A stretch of 6,168 nt of DNA. It comes from Gammaproteobacteria bacterium. Lineage in GTDB: Bacteria; Pseudomonadota; Gammaproteobacteria; Steroidobacterales; SZUA-146. The stretch spans positions 1 through 6,168 of the forward strand of contig QIGP01000045.1 of NCBI GenBank assembly GCA_003228965.1. The letters run 5' to 3'. The notes under the pieces are model-generated. The model did not search any database, was not told where the DNA came from, and saw only the letters and a list, made by a program, of their open reading frames with translations. Of the stretch, positions 1-5,225 are shown in pieces (position 1 is the stretch's first letter; the number at the start of each line of letters is the position of its first letter). The position numbers were made by a program, and so were the translations under genes.

Positions 1-184
1 CGGCCTTGGTTGAAAGTTGTTGACCCACAATTGACCAGCAAAGCGCATCGAAATAGTCGGACCGGCCAGCACCAAATGGACAAGGCCCATATTGTGCAAT
101 CACCCGACGCATTACAGGATCTACGCGACCCAGATACCGCTCCGCCGCAAGCACTGTAGTCTTTGTCATGCGATGACTGTTCAA
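1..184 (-). CDS. DNA-3-methyladenine glycosylase II (AlkA-type, HhH-GPD), N-terminal part only
   Basis: Base-excision repair glycosylase that removes alkylated purines such as 3-methyladenine; cytoplasmic. My translation of the minus strand gives about 60 residues before the left edge. It contains LGRVDPVMRRVIAQYGPCPF and then SIVGQQLSTKA, the typical N-terminal signature of AlkA/Mag-type enzymes (a 'DP.....I...GP' segment, then the 'S I V x Q Q L S x K A' helix that opens the HhH-GPD domain). The HhH motif and catalytic Asp lie outside the window. Start: an in-frame TTG at 184-182 has GAGG seven bases upstream. The first ATG (169-167) has no visible ribosome binding site, so TTG is preferred; an in-frame stop lies just beyond it. 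The gene follows cdd by 47 bp on the same strand, so co-transcription is likely. Family assignment is fairly firm; exact subfamily is not. Confidence 0.8.
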   Translation of the reverse strand, partial: MNSHRMTKTTVLAAERYLGRVDPVMRRVIAQYGPCPFGAGRSDYFDALCWSIVGQQLSTKA

Positions 185-186
185 AC

Positions 187-220
187 CAGAAACCTCAATT
201 CAGAAATCCAATTGCAGAAA
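187..220. repeat. Three CAGAAA repeats at 14-bp period ahead of the glycosylase gene
   Basis: CAGAAA occurs at 187-192, 201-206 and 215-220, exactly 14 bp apart. The first two copies are followed by CAATT-containing spacers (CCTCAATT and TCCAATTG). The array fills most of the cdd-glycosylase spacer and includes the putative GAGG ribosome binding site (as CCTC on the plus strand). It could be a short tandem duplication, a regulator site or chance; no function is known. Confidence 0.35.
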
Positions 221-231
221 GCACTGAGTCG

Positions 232-609
232 TCATGACACGACGAACGGACTGGAGAACAAGTCGACTAACGCGTACTCCGCGTCTTCGACCAAAATGGT
301 TGTTTGCGCATCGGCAAACTCGGCTAGAAACTGCAGGCACGCACCACAGGGAGTGAATTTCTCTACCACTTCGCCCTCTGGATTAAGCGCAACGGCGATG
401 GCCGTAATCTGTGTGGCACCCGCCGCCACTGCACTGGAAATTGCGACGCGCTCGGCGCACAGCGTAAGTCCGTAGCTTGCGTTCTCAATGTTGCAGCCTG
501 TGTAGCATTTGCCGTCTTCGGTGTACACGGCGGCTCCGACTCGAATGCCGGAATATGGGCTGTAGGCTCGGGAGCTTGCGTTACGTGCCAGGCGTTTGAG
601 TTGGTCCAA
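232..609 (-). CDS. cdd: Cytidine deaminase, short homotetrameric type
   Basis: Hydrolyses cytidine and deoxycytidine to uridine and deoxyuridine in pyrimidine salvage; cytosolic zinc enzyme. From the TTG at 609 the product is 125 residues, normal for the short tetrameric class and much shorter than E. coli Cdd (about 294). Seen: the substrate-binding segment TGCNIENASYG (37-47), CAER with zinc Cys51 and catalytic Glu53, and the PCGAC motif with zinc Cys88 and Cys91. The start is chosen because GGAGG lies exactly seven bases before this TTG and the protein then begins MDQLKRLARNAS, as family members do. A longer reading from a TTG at 651 would add 14 residues unlike the family and put the ribosome binding site inside the gene. 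It precedes the AlkA-type gene on the same strand and diverges from the exonuclease gene. Confidence 0.95.
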   Translation of the reverse strand: MDQLKRLARNASSRAYSPYSGIRVGAAVYTEDGKCYTGCNIENASYGLTLCAERVAISSAVAAGATQITAIAVALNPEGEVVEKFTPCGACLQFLAEFADAQTTILVEDAEYALVDLFSSPFVVS

Positions 610-636
610 AGCGAACCCTCCTTGATGGGAACATCG

Positions 637-645
637 TGATATTCT
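637..645 (+). promoter_or_regulatory. Candidate extended -10 promoter for the exonuclease gene
   Basis: TGATATTCT reads as an extended -10 (TGn plus TATTCT, 4 of 6 matches to TATAAT). Transcription would start near 652, leaving about 23 bases before the ATG at 675, including a GGAGG ribosome binding site at 665-669. No matching -35 hexamer is visible. The promoter must lie in or near this 65-bp divergent gap, since cdd occupies the other side. Weak call. Confidence 0.25.
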
Positions 646-674
646 GTGCAACCGATTAACTGCTGGAGGCCGCC

Positions 675-1574
675 ATGGCGGACTTTACCAACGCCGATCC
701 TGCCGAACTTGCGCGTGCGCTTGCGGCCAATGACGACTACCGTATCGTTAAGCGCTATCAAAAGCCCGATTACTATGCGCCGTTGCCGGAAAATCGCGAC
801 AGCTTAAAAACCGGTATTTATCTGGACGTTGAAACTACAGGTTTCAACCATGAAGCAAATCATATCATTGAACTGGCCATGGTGAAGTTCACGTTCTCGA
901 GTGACGGCACGCTATACACCATCGGGGACGAATACGATCAGCTGAACGATCCGGGTACGCCTATTCCCGATGAAATTACGCGTATCACGGGCATCACCGA
1001 TGAAATGGTTGAAGGCGAGAAATTTAACCCGACCGAAATAGAGGCATTTGTCGAAGAGGCCTCCATAATTGTTGCGCATAACGCCAACTTCGATCGCAAG
1101 TTCGTGGAATCCAGTTTTTCGTGCTTCACCTCAAAGGCCTGGGCCTGCTCTGTGTCTCAGGTGAACTGGCGGGATGCCGGTTACGAAAGTGTAAAACTTG
1201 AATATCTCGCCTACCGTCAGGGGTTCTTTTACAGCGGACATCGCGCCGTAACCGACTGCCTGGCCGGCATCCACGTTCTAAGCTATCCAGTGGAAGACAA
1301 ACCCGCACTAACGCAATTGCTGGAAACAGCCAGGCGCAAAGGCTATCGCCTGTGGGCAGCAAACAGCCCGTTCGAAAGCAAAGACCTGCTCAAAGCACGC
1401 GGATACCGCTGGAACGGCGGCGACGATGGCCGCCCTAAAGCGTGGTACAAAGATTTAGGAGACGACGAACTCGAAGCCGAACAGCAGTTTCTCGAATCGA
1501 ACGTGTACGGCGGCAAGCGTCAGCTGCCAGTCGACACGGTTAACGCATTCAACCGGTTTTCGTCCAGAATCTAA
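675..1574 (+). CDS. DEDDh-family 3'-5' exonuclease (Pol III epsilon / ExoX-like) with extra C-terminal domain
   Basis: 299-residue predicted 3'-5' exonuclease that should remove nucleotides from DNA or RNA 3' ends with two metal ions. The DnaQ-like fold occupies about residues 45-205. Exo I is DVETTG (Asp51, Glu53), Exo II is AHNANFD (Asp140) and Exo III is GHRAVTD (His189, Asp194), so the catalytic set is complete and of the DEDDh class. TRITGITDEMV (102-112) is also typical of epsilon/ExoX proteins. The roughly 45-residue N-terminal extension and a C-terminal module at about 220-262 (GYRLWA...F..KD.LKARGYRW......AWYKD) are extra to a minimal exonuclease; the module resembles small 'GarW...kWy' domains such as DUF5710 by eye. 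GGAGG lies five bases before the ATG. It is probably not the replicative proofreader, since the domain set differs from DnaQ. Repair or RNA processing is possible; substrate unknown. Confidence 0.85.
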   Translation: MADFTNADPAELARALAANDDYRIVKRYQKPDYYAPLPENRDSLKTGIYLDVETTGFNHEANHIIELAMVKFTFSSDGTLYTIGDEYDQLNDPGTPIPDEITRITGITDEMVEGEKFNPTEIEAFVEEASIIVAHNANFDRKFVESSFSCFTSKAWACSVSQVNWRDAGYESVKLEYLAYRQGFFYSGHRAVTDCLAGIHVLSYPVEDKPALTQLLETARRKGYRLWAANSPFESKDLLKARGYRWNGGDDGRPKAWYKDLGDDELEAEQQFLESNVYGGKRQLPVDTVNAFNRFSSRI

Positions 1575-1596
1575 GTAATCGAGACCGTTGTGAAGC

Positions 1597-1605
1597 TGGT
1601 ATCAT
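1597..1605 (+). promoter_or_regulatory. Candidate extended -10 promoter for ppnN
   Basis: TGGTATCAT is an extended -10: TGn followed by TATCAT, 5 of 6 matches to TATAAT. Transcription from about 1612 would give a leader of about 70 bases. TTGTGA at 1588-1593 is too close to act as its -35. The 108-bp gap after the exonuclease stop and the lack of a clear terminator leave read-through from upstream possible as well. Confidence 0.4.
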
Positions 1606-1639
1606 GACCGGCTGAAACGATAAACAAATAGTCAAAGAC

Positions 1640-1660
1640 CCCGTTAGATAAAAAAACGGG
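1640..1660 (+). other. Small hairpin in the ppnN leader
   Basis: CCCGTT (1640-1645) pairs perfectly with AACGGG (1655-1660) across a 9-base A-rich loop. It is followed by CAAAAAGAAA, not a T-run, so it is not a convincing intrinsic terminator in either direction. It sits ten bases upstream of the AAGGAG ribosome binding site (1671-1676) and could influence leader stability or translation; this is inference. Confidence 0.35.
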
Positions 1661-1682
1661 CAAAAAGAAAAAGGAGCACACC

Positions 1683-3044
1683 ATGAGCGGAATAAACGCG
1701 CGAGTTTCCCCAGTTGGAAGCCTGGAGCTGTTGTCGCAATCCGAAACCAGCGCCTTGACCGATGGTACAGACAACAGGTTGTACAGCCTTTTCCGCCAGT
1801 GCTGTCTGGCTGTGCTCAACAGTGGCGCAGAAGAAGACGACGCCAAATCCATGCTGGAGAAGCACCGCGACTTTGATATCCGCCTGGAACAACAGGAGCG
1901 TGGCCTTAAAATTAACTTAACCAGCGCTCCCGTGTCGGCGTTCGTCGATGGCGAAATGATCAAAGGTATGCAGGAAAACCTGTTCGCAGTACTGCGGGAT
2001 ATTGTCTTCGTTGACCACGAAATCCTGAGATCCGATCGTTTCGATCTGGAAAACCCCGAAGAAATTACCAACGCGGTGTTCCACATCCTTCGCCATGCAG
2101 GCACGCTCATACCTGCCAAGGCTCTTGACCTTGTTGTGTGCTGGGGCGGCCACTCGATCAGCCGAACGGAATACGACTACACCAAAGCCGTGGGCTACCA
2201 ATTTGGCCTCAGAGGGCTTAACGTCGTCACAGGTTGCGGACCAGGCGCCATGAAAGGCCCAATGAAAGGCGCCACCATAGGTCACGCCAAACAGCGCATT
2301 AGAGGCGGCCGTTACATTGGTATTACGGAACCGGGCATCATTGCGGCCGAAGCGCCGAACCCCATTGTGAACAACCTGGTCATCATGCCCGACATCGAAA
2401 AGCGGCTTGAAGCGTTTGTGCGCACAGGTCACGGCGTTACGGCATTTCCGGGAGGCGCAGGTACGGCTGAGGAAATTCTCTACCTGCTTGGTATCAAGCT
2501 GCACCCGGACAATCGAGACATGCCCTTTCCGTTCATATGGACCGGGCCTAAAAGCTCTGCGGACTATTTCCGCAACCTCGACGAGTTCATTAGCCAAACT
2601 CTCGGTCCTGAAGCCCAGCAGTTGTACACCATCATTATCGACGACCCGGCACGAGTTGCCATCGAAATGAAAGCGGGTTTTGAGAAAGTGCGAGAGTTTC
2701 GCCGGCAGAACAGCGACGCGTTCTACTATAACTGGATGCTAAAAATCGATCGGGATTTCCAAATGCCGTTTGAGCCTACTCACGAAAACATGGCTCAGCT
2801 TGATATTTCCCTGGAGCAGGAAACCCACTTACTTGCCGCCAATCTGCGTCGTGTATTTTCAGGAATTGTTGCAGGGAACGTCAAAGAACAAGGCATCAAT
2901 GCGATTGAACAGCACGGCCCGTTCGAGATTAGCGGAGACAAACGCATCATGCAGATGCTCGACGACCTTCTTGCCGCCTTTGCAGGCGCTGGTCGTATGA
3001 AACTTCACGGTGAATACACGCCGTGCTACCGGGTAATTACCTGA
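1683..3044 (+). CDS. ppnN: Pyrimidine/purine nucleotide 5'-monophosphate nucleosidase PpnN (YgdH)
   Basis: Cleaves nucleoside 5'-monophosphates to free base plus ribose 5-phosphate in nucleotide turnover; the E. coli enzyme is a homotetramer bound and activated by (p)ppGpp. At 453 residues it matches the E. coli length (454), and blocks throughout read as the same protein. These include the N-terminal SPVGSLELLSQ (9-19), FVDG..I...Q.NLFAVLRDI (87-107), VVCWGGHSI (151-159), TGCGPGAM (183-190), and MPDIEKRLEAFVR (235-247). The LOG-family active-site motif PGGAGTAEE is at 256-264. The C-terminal region has MPFEP.HENMA (361-371) and FSGIVAGNVKEQGI (392-405). The central Rossmann-like LOG domain (about 146-325) is flanked by the PpnN-specific N- and C-terminal domains. 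AAGGAG lies six bases before the ATG. The shorter LOG proteins (cytokinin-type phosphoribohydrolases) lack these flanks, so PpnN is preferred. Confidence 0.97.
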   Translation: MSGINARVSPVGSLELLSQSETSALTDGTDNRLYSLFRQCCLAVLNSGAEEDDAKSMLEKHRDFDIRLEQQERGLKINLTSAPVSAFVDGEMIKGMQENLFAVLRDIVFVDHEILRSDRFDLENPEEITNAVFHILRHAGTLIPAKALDLVVCWGGHSISRTEYDYTKAVGYQFGLRGLNVVTGCGPGAMKGPMKGATIGHAKQRIRGGRYIGITEPGIIAAEAPNPIVNNLVIMPDIEKRLEAFVRTGHGVTAFPGGAGTAEEILYLLGIKLHPDNRDMPFPFIWTGPKSSADYFRNLDEFISQTLGPEAQQLYTIIIDDPARVAIEMKAGFEKVREFRRQNSDAFYYNWMLKIDRDFQMPFEPTHENMAQLDISLEQETHLLAANLRRVFSGIVAGNVKEQGINAIEQHGPFEISGDKRIMQMLDDLLAAFAGAGRMKLHGEYTPCYRVIT

Positions 3045-3054
3045 CCAAATTCTA

Positions 3055-3093
3055 GTCGCCACCGACCCTTTATTCGTAAGGATCGGTGGCGAC
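3055..3093. terminator. Strong hairpin between convergent ppnN and TPR genes, possible bidirectional terminator
   Basis: GTCGCCACCGA (3055-3065) and TCGGTGGCGAC (3083-3093) form a perfect 11-bp GC-rich stem. After one mismatch it continues inward as CCTT/AAGG (3067-3070 with 3078-3081), capped by a 7-base loop. The stem starts 10 bases after the ppnN stop and ends 7 bases from the TPR stop. Neither side has a proper T-run (the minus strand has only TAGAATTTGG), so it may block read-through or protect 3' ends rather than act as a classic intrinsic terminator. Confidence 0.55.
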
Positions 3094-3100
3094 GTACGGA

Positions 3101-3361
3101 CTAGTGAGGCTTCGTAACATTTACGCGAGGATCGCCACCCAATACTTCCCTCATTTGATCGTGTTGAATAGCGAGTTTCAGATAGGGTATCGCTTCTTGC
3201 GGTAGTCCCTGAGCTAGACGGACCCTGCCTAATCGGCGCAACAGCTCCGGATTGTACGGGTTACTCTCAAGGCTTGTTTCCAGCACGCTGGCAGCACTAT
3301 CGAGCATGTCCCAGGCCAGTAATCGGTCCGTAATTGAAATGGCGCGGCTTACGTCGCTCAT
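3101..3361 (-). CDS. Small tetratricopeptide-repeat (TPR) protein, function unknown
   Basis: 86-residue protein made almost wholly of two TPR-like helical hairpins: about 11-38 (DRLLAWDMLDSAASVLETSLESNPYNP) and about 39-70 (LLRRLGRVRLAQGLPQEAIPYLKLAIQHD). The second fits the TPR pattern well, with Gly45, Gly52, Ala57, Tyr60 and Ala64 near the expected spacing, and the first ends with the usual Pro-Asn-Pro junction. There is no signal peptide or membrane segment, so it is probably cytosolic and acts by binding a partner protein. AGGAG lies six bases before the ATG. It is separated from gltA by 253 bp and preceded by a candidate extended -10 promoter and an ideal CRP operator, which suggests its own unit under cAMP-CRP control. 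I do not recognise a named family. The translation is protein-like and the start is well supported, so it is probably a real gene. Confidence 0.8.
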   Translation of the reverse strand: MSDVSRAISITDRLLAWDMLDSAASVLETSLESNPYNPELLRRLGRVRLAQGLPQEAIPYLKLAIQHDQMREVLGGDPRVNVTKPH

Positions 3362-3363
3362 AA

Positions 3364-3377
3364 TGATCTCCTGATCA
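3364..3377 (-). promoter_or_regulatory. TPR-gene ribosome binding site inside a short hairpin
   Basis: On the minus strand TGATC-AGGA-GATCA places the core of the Shine-Dalgarno in the loop of a 5-bp stem, so pairing could modulate translation. An outer pair, TCATAAT (3358-3364) and ATTATGA (3381-3387), can extend the structure over the start codon. The stem is AT-rich and weak. Confidence 0.3.
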
Positions 3378-3380
3378 CTG

Positions 3381-3389
3381 ATTATGACA
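3381..3389 (-). promoter_or_regulatory. Candidate extended -10 promoter for the TPR gene
   Basis: On the minus strand TGTCATAAT is TGn plus CATAAT, 5 of 6 matches to TATAAT. Transcription would start near 3374, giving a leader of about a dozen bases that still contains the AGGAG site. The -35 region is poor (TTTTCC at 16-bp spacing), as expected for an activator-dependent promoter. The centre of the CRP operator at 3471.5 would be near -97. Confidence 0.4.
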
Positions 3390-3418
3390 ATCTCAGTGTG
3401 TTGGAAAATCTGTCATAA
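3382..3418. repeat. Inverted pair of TGTCATAA motifs around the TPR promoter
   Basis: TTATGACA (3382-3389) and TGTCATAA (3411-3418) are perfect 8-base inverted copies with centres 29 bp apart, close to three helical turns. One copy coincides with the candidate -10 element. This could be an operator for a dimeric regulator other than CRP, or two opposed extended -10 elements. Confidence 0.3.
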
Positions 3419-3421
3419 CAC

Positions 3422-3437
3422 CGTGCGTCAATTCACA
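3422..3437. promoter_or_regulatory. Possible weak second CRP site
   Basis: CGTGC-N6-TCACA keeps a full right half-site (TCACA, followed by TT) and 3 of 5 bases of the left half. Its centre (3429.5) is exactly 42 bp from the strong CRP operator centre, four helical turns, which would put both dimers on one DNA face. It could easily be chance. Confidence 0.2.
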
Positions 3438-3458
3438 TTACGTTACGCCGTACCCCCT

Positions 3459-3484
3459 AAAACTGTGAAGGGGGTCACAGTTTT
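3459..3484. promoter_or_regulatory. Near-ideal CRP (cAMP receptor protein) operator
   Basis: Left arm AAAACTGTGA (3459-3468), six-base spacer AGGGGG, right arm TCACAGTTTT (3475-3484). The core is the CRP consensus TGTGA-N6-TCACA with no mismatch, and the symmetry extends five more bases on each side. The Crp-family protein encoded 1.7 kb away keeps the Arg-Glu...Arg recognition residues for TGTGA. The DNA between gltA and the TPR gene is non-coding, so an operator is more likely than chance. The symmetric A4/T4 ends also allow an RNA hairpin, so a terminator role behind gltA is an alternative. Confidence 0.75.
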
Positions 3485-3574
3485 GACGTGCAGGAGGCTC
3501 GTTACACTAAAGTTTTGGGGCAACGGGCCGACAGGATCCCTTGATATTACTTGCCATAATGCAGGCGATGTAAT

Positions 3575-3591
3575 GACCTTTGTTAAAGGCC
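3575..3591 (-). other. Hairpin just after the gltA stop codon
   Basis: The minus-strand RNA can form a 7-bp stem (CCUUU/AAAGG plus an outer G-U and G-C pair) with a 3-base loop, starting 24 bases after the citrate synthase stop. No U-run follows, so it may be a 3'-end stabilising or Rho-associated structure rather than an intrinsic terminator. Confidence 0.3.
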
Positions 3592-3614
3592 ATCAGGAAT
3601 TGTGCGGCTGCTGG

Positions 3615-4901
3615 CTAGCGTTTCTTGATTGCAGGAACGTCACGCTGCACTTCGCCGGTGTACAGCTGGCGAGGACGGCCAATACGCATTTTTCCAGAGA
3701 CCATTTCCTGCCAATGCGATATCCAGCCAACCGAACGTCCAATGGCAAACATCACGGTCAGCATTTCAAGCGGAATACCAAGAGCGCGATAAATGATGCC
3801 CGAATAGAAATCTACGTTCGGATAGAGACTACGCTCAACAAAATATTCGTCGACCAGCGCAATTTCTTCAAGCTTCATGGCAAGCTCCATACGCGGGTCG
3901 TTGCCGTACGTTGCCAACACTTCGTGAGCAATTTTCTTAATGATACGTGCACGTGGATCAAAATTCTTGTACACACGATGACCAAAGCCCATCAAGCGGA
4001 ACGAGTCGTTCTTGTCTTTGGCCTTGGCAATGTATTTGTCGATGCGTGATACGTCACCAATTTCATCCAACATGCGAAGCACAGCTTCGTTAGCGCCACC
4101 GTGTGCAGGACCCCACAAACAAGCGGTACCCGCAGCAATGGCGCCAAACGGGTTAGTGCCTGATGAACCTGCTAAACGGACGGTAGACGTGGATGCGTTT
4201 TGCTCGTGATCGGCGTGAAGCGTAAAGAGCACGTCGAGTGCTTTCTCAGCGATTGGGTCGACCTCGTAGTCTGCGGCAGGCACGGCGTACATCATGTGCA
4301 GCAAGTTACCCGTGTAGCTCAAATCGTTCCGTGGATACATGAACGGTTGGCCCACAGAGTGTTTGTAAGCGGCCGCGGCAATGGTTGGCAGCTTGGCAAT
4401 AATGCGTTGTGCCGTAATCATGCGCTGACCCGGATCGTTAATGTCCAGCGAGTCGTGATAGAACGCGGACAGCGAACCAATAACGCCAGTCATCATCGCC
4501 ATAGGGTGAGCGTCGTAGTGGAATCCGTCGAAAAATCCACGCAAACTTTCGTGAATCATGGTGTGAGTACGAATGATGTGATCGAACTCGGACTTTTGGT
4601 CGCCGTTTGGTAGCTCACCGTTCAGAAGCAAATAACACACTTCAAGATAGTCACATTGCTCGGCTAGCTGCTCGATCGGGTAACCGCGGTACTGCAAAAG
4701 ACCGGCGCTACCGTCGAGGTAAGTAATCTTGCTTTCGCAACTGGCCGTGGCGACAAAACCAGGATCCAGTGTGAAGTGTCCAAAGCTCTTGTTGAGTGAA
4801 CCAATATCGATGACGGGTGTGCCTGCGGTTCCTTCCCGTGTTGGAAGCTGAACGCTTTTGCCTGTGCCGTCATGAGTAATTGTTACGCTGGAATCTGCCA
4901 T
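3615..4901 (-). CDS. gltA: Citrate synthase, type II (hexameric, Gram-negative type)
   Basis: Condenses acetyl-CoA with oxaloacetate to citrate, the entry step of the TCA cycle; cytosolic. The 428 residues match E. coli GltA (427) along the whole length. Catalytic residues are present: His267 in [10 protein letters not shown], His308 in [14 protein letters not shown] and Asp364 in [21 protein letters not shown] (229-242) and the C-terminal RPRQLYTG (409-416) are also family hallmarks. The N-terminal domain (about 1-50) typical of NADH-inhibited type II enzymes is there. By eye alignment the position of E. coli Cys206, linked to NADH inhibition, is alanine (PAADYEV, about residue 209), so regulation may differ. 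AAGGA lies eight bases before the ATG. Upstream is a 324-bp leader region, then the Crp-family gene on the same strand. No sdh genes are adjacent, unlike in enterics and pseudomonads. Confidence 0.98.
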   Translation of the reverse strand: MADSSVTITHDGTGKSVQLPTREGTAGTPVIDIGSLNKSFGHFTLDPGFVATASCESKITYLDGSAGLLQYRGYPIEQLAEQCDYLEVCYLLLNGELPNGDQKSEFDHIIRTHTMIHESLRGFFDGFHYDAHPMAMMTGVIGSLSAFYHDSLDINDPGQRMITAQRIIAKLPTIAAAAYKHSVGQPFMYPRNDLSYTGNLLHMMYAVPAADYEVDPIAEKALDVLFTLHADHEQNASTSTVRLAGSSGTNPFGAIAAGTACLWGPAHGGANEAVLRMLDEIGDVSRIDKYIAKAKDKNDSFRLMGFGHRVYKNFDPRARIIKKIAHEVLATYGNDPRMELAMKLEEIALVDEYFVERSLYPNVDFYSGIIYRALGIPLEMLTVMFAIGRSVGWISHWQEMVSGKMRIGRPRQLYTGEVQRDVPAIKKR

Positions 4902-5062
4902 GTGGGCGGTCCTTTTCTTACATGATTTGAACGTGGGTCGCGAAGTCGGGCTGACTCGGCCCCGAATCGGCTGGCAAGAATAAACGTTTTCGCATCGAAA
5001 TTCAGGGTGCCACCTGTCAAACGACGCGGATTACTACAGAGTCTCCTGGCCCAACTAACTGT

Positions 5063-5075
5063 ACATACTATATGT
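5063..5075 (-). promoter_or_regulatory. Candidate -10 for gltA inside a small palindrome
   Basis: ACATA-CTA-TATGT is a perfect 5-bp inverted repeat. On the minus strand it contains TATAGT (5072-5067), 5 of 6 matches to TATAAT. The -35 position has no TTGACA-like hexamer, but AT-rich DNA lies just upstream. Transcription near 5060 would give gltA a leader of about 160 bases. Confidence 0.25.
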
Positions 5076-5090
5076 TATTGAATTTTCGCG

Positions 5091-5104
5091 TTTTTACGTA
5101 AAAA
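5091..5104. repeat. 14-bp AT-rich palindrome upstream of gltA
   Basis: TTTTTACGTAAAAA is perfectly self-complementary. It lies just upstream of the candidate TATAGT -10 and just downstream of the alternative -10, so it could serve as an UP-like element or a regulator site. No specific binder is recognised. Confidence 0.35.
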
Positions 5105-5135
5105 AATATGCACAGGGGCGAGACTGGTACGTCAA
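5105..5135 (-). promoter_or_regulatory. Candidate sigma-70 promoter upstream of gltA
   Basis: On the minus strand TTGACG (5135-5130, 5 of 6 matches) is followed by TGCATA at 17-bp spacing or CATATT (5110-5105) at 19 bp. Both -10 choices are poor. The start would be near 5099, inside the AT-rich palindrome, giving a leader of nearly 200 bases. Confidence 0.25.
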
Positions 5136-5225
5136 ACAGCAGCACAAGATGATCGAATACAAGATCACTTTCCCGCACAGCAGCATCGCACAAAAATGAT
5201 GCTACATTGAATTTAGTCTACCTGG

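Larger units (their letters stand above)
4902..5225. other. Intergenic region between the Crp gene and gltA (gltA promoter/leader)
   Basis: 324 bp with no convincing gene. The part next to gltA (about 4930-4975) is GC-rich with several short self-complementary pieces such as CCGA/TCGG, so the mRNA leader may be structured. The middle (5063-5112) is strongly AT-rich and holds promoter-like sequences. Near the Crp-gene stop, GCATC (5186-5190) and GATGC (5198-5202) can pair but lack a T-run. I found no TGTGA-N6-TCACA site here, although gltA is CRP-activated in E. coli. Confidence 0.6.

Noticed and set aside
208..224. Resemblance to an Ada-box (AATT...AAAGCAC) near the AlkA-type gene
   Set aside because: Spacing and sequence match the E. 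coli Ada sites only loosely and the orientation relative to the gene is wrong.
92..475. Plus-strand frame at the left end
   Set aside because: It runs antisense to both the glycosylase start and cdd, and shows no recognisable domain.
670..681. 12-bp palindrome CCGCCATGGCGG over the exonuclease start codon
   Set aside because: Short, made of common GC-rich codon bases, and too close to the start to form a useful hairpin; probably chance.
1917..2597. Long minus-strand open frame (226 codons) inside ppnN
   Set aside because: It is fully antisense to ppnN, whose reading frame is conserved end to end; a shadow frame.
3384..4049. Long plus-strand open frame (221 codons)
   Set aside because: Most of it is antisense to the unmistakable citrate synthase gene, it has no ribosome binding site, and the translation lacks protein-like character.
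5015..5020. Perfect TTGACA on the minus strand upstream of gltA
   Set aside because: No acceptable -10 hexamer at 15-19 bp. The adjoining TGGCAC also lacks the GC at the right distance for a sigma-54 promoter.
5186..5202. GCATC/GATGC hairpin after the crp stop as an intrinsic terminator
   Set aside because: Only a 5-6 bp stem with a 10-base loop and no T-run following on the minus strand.
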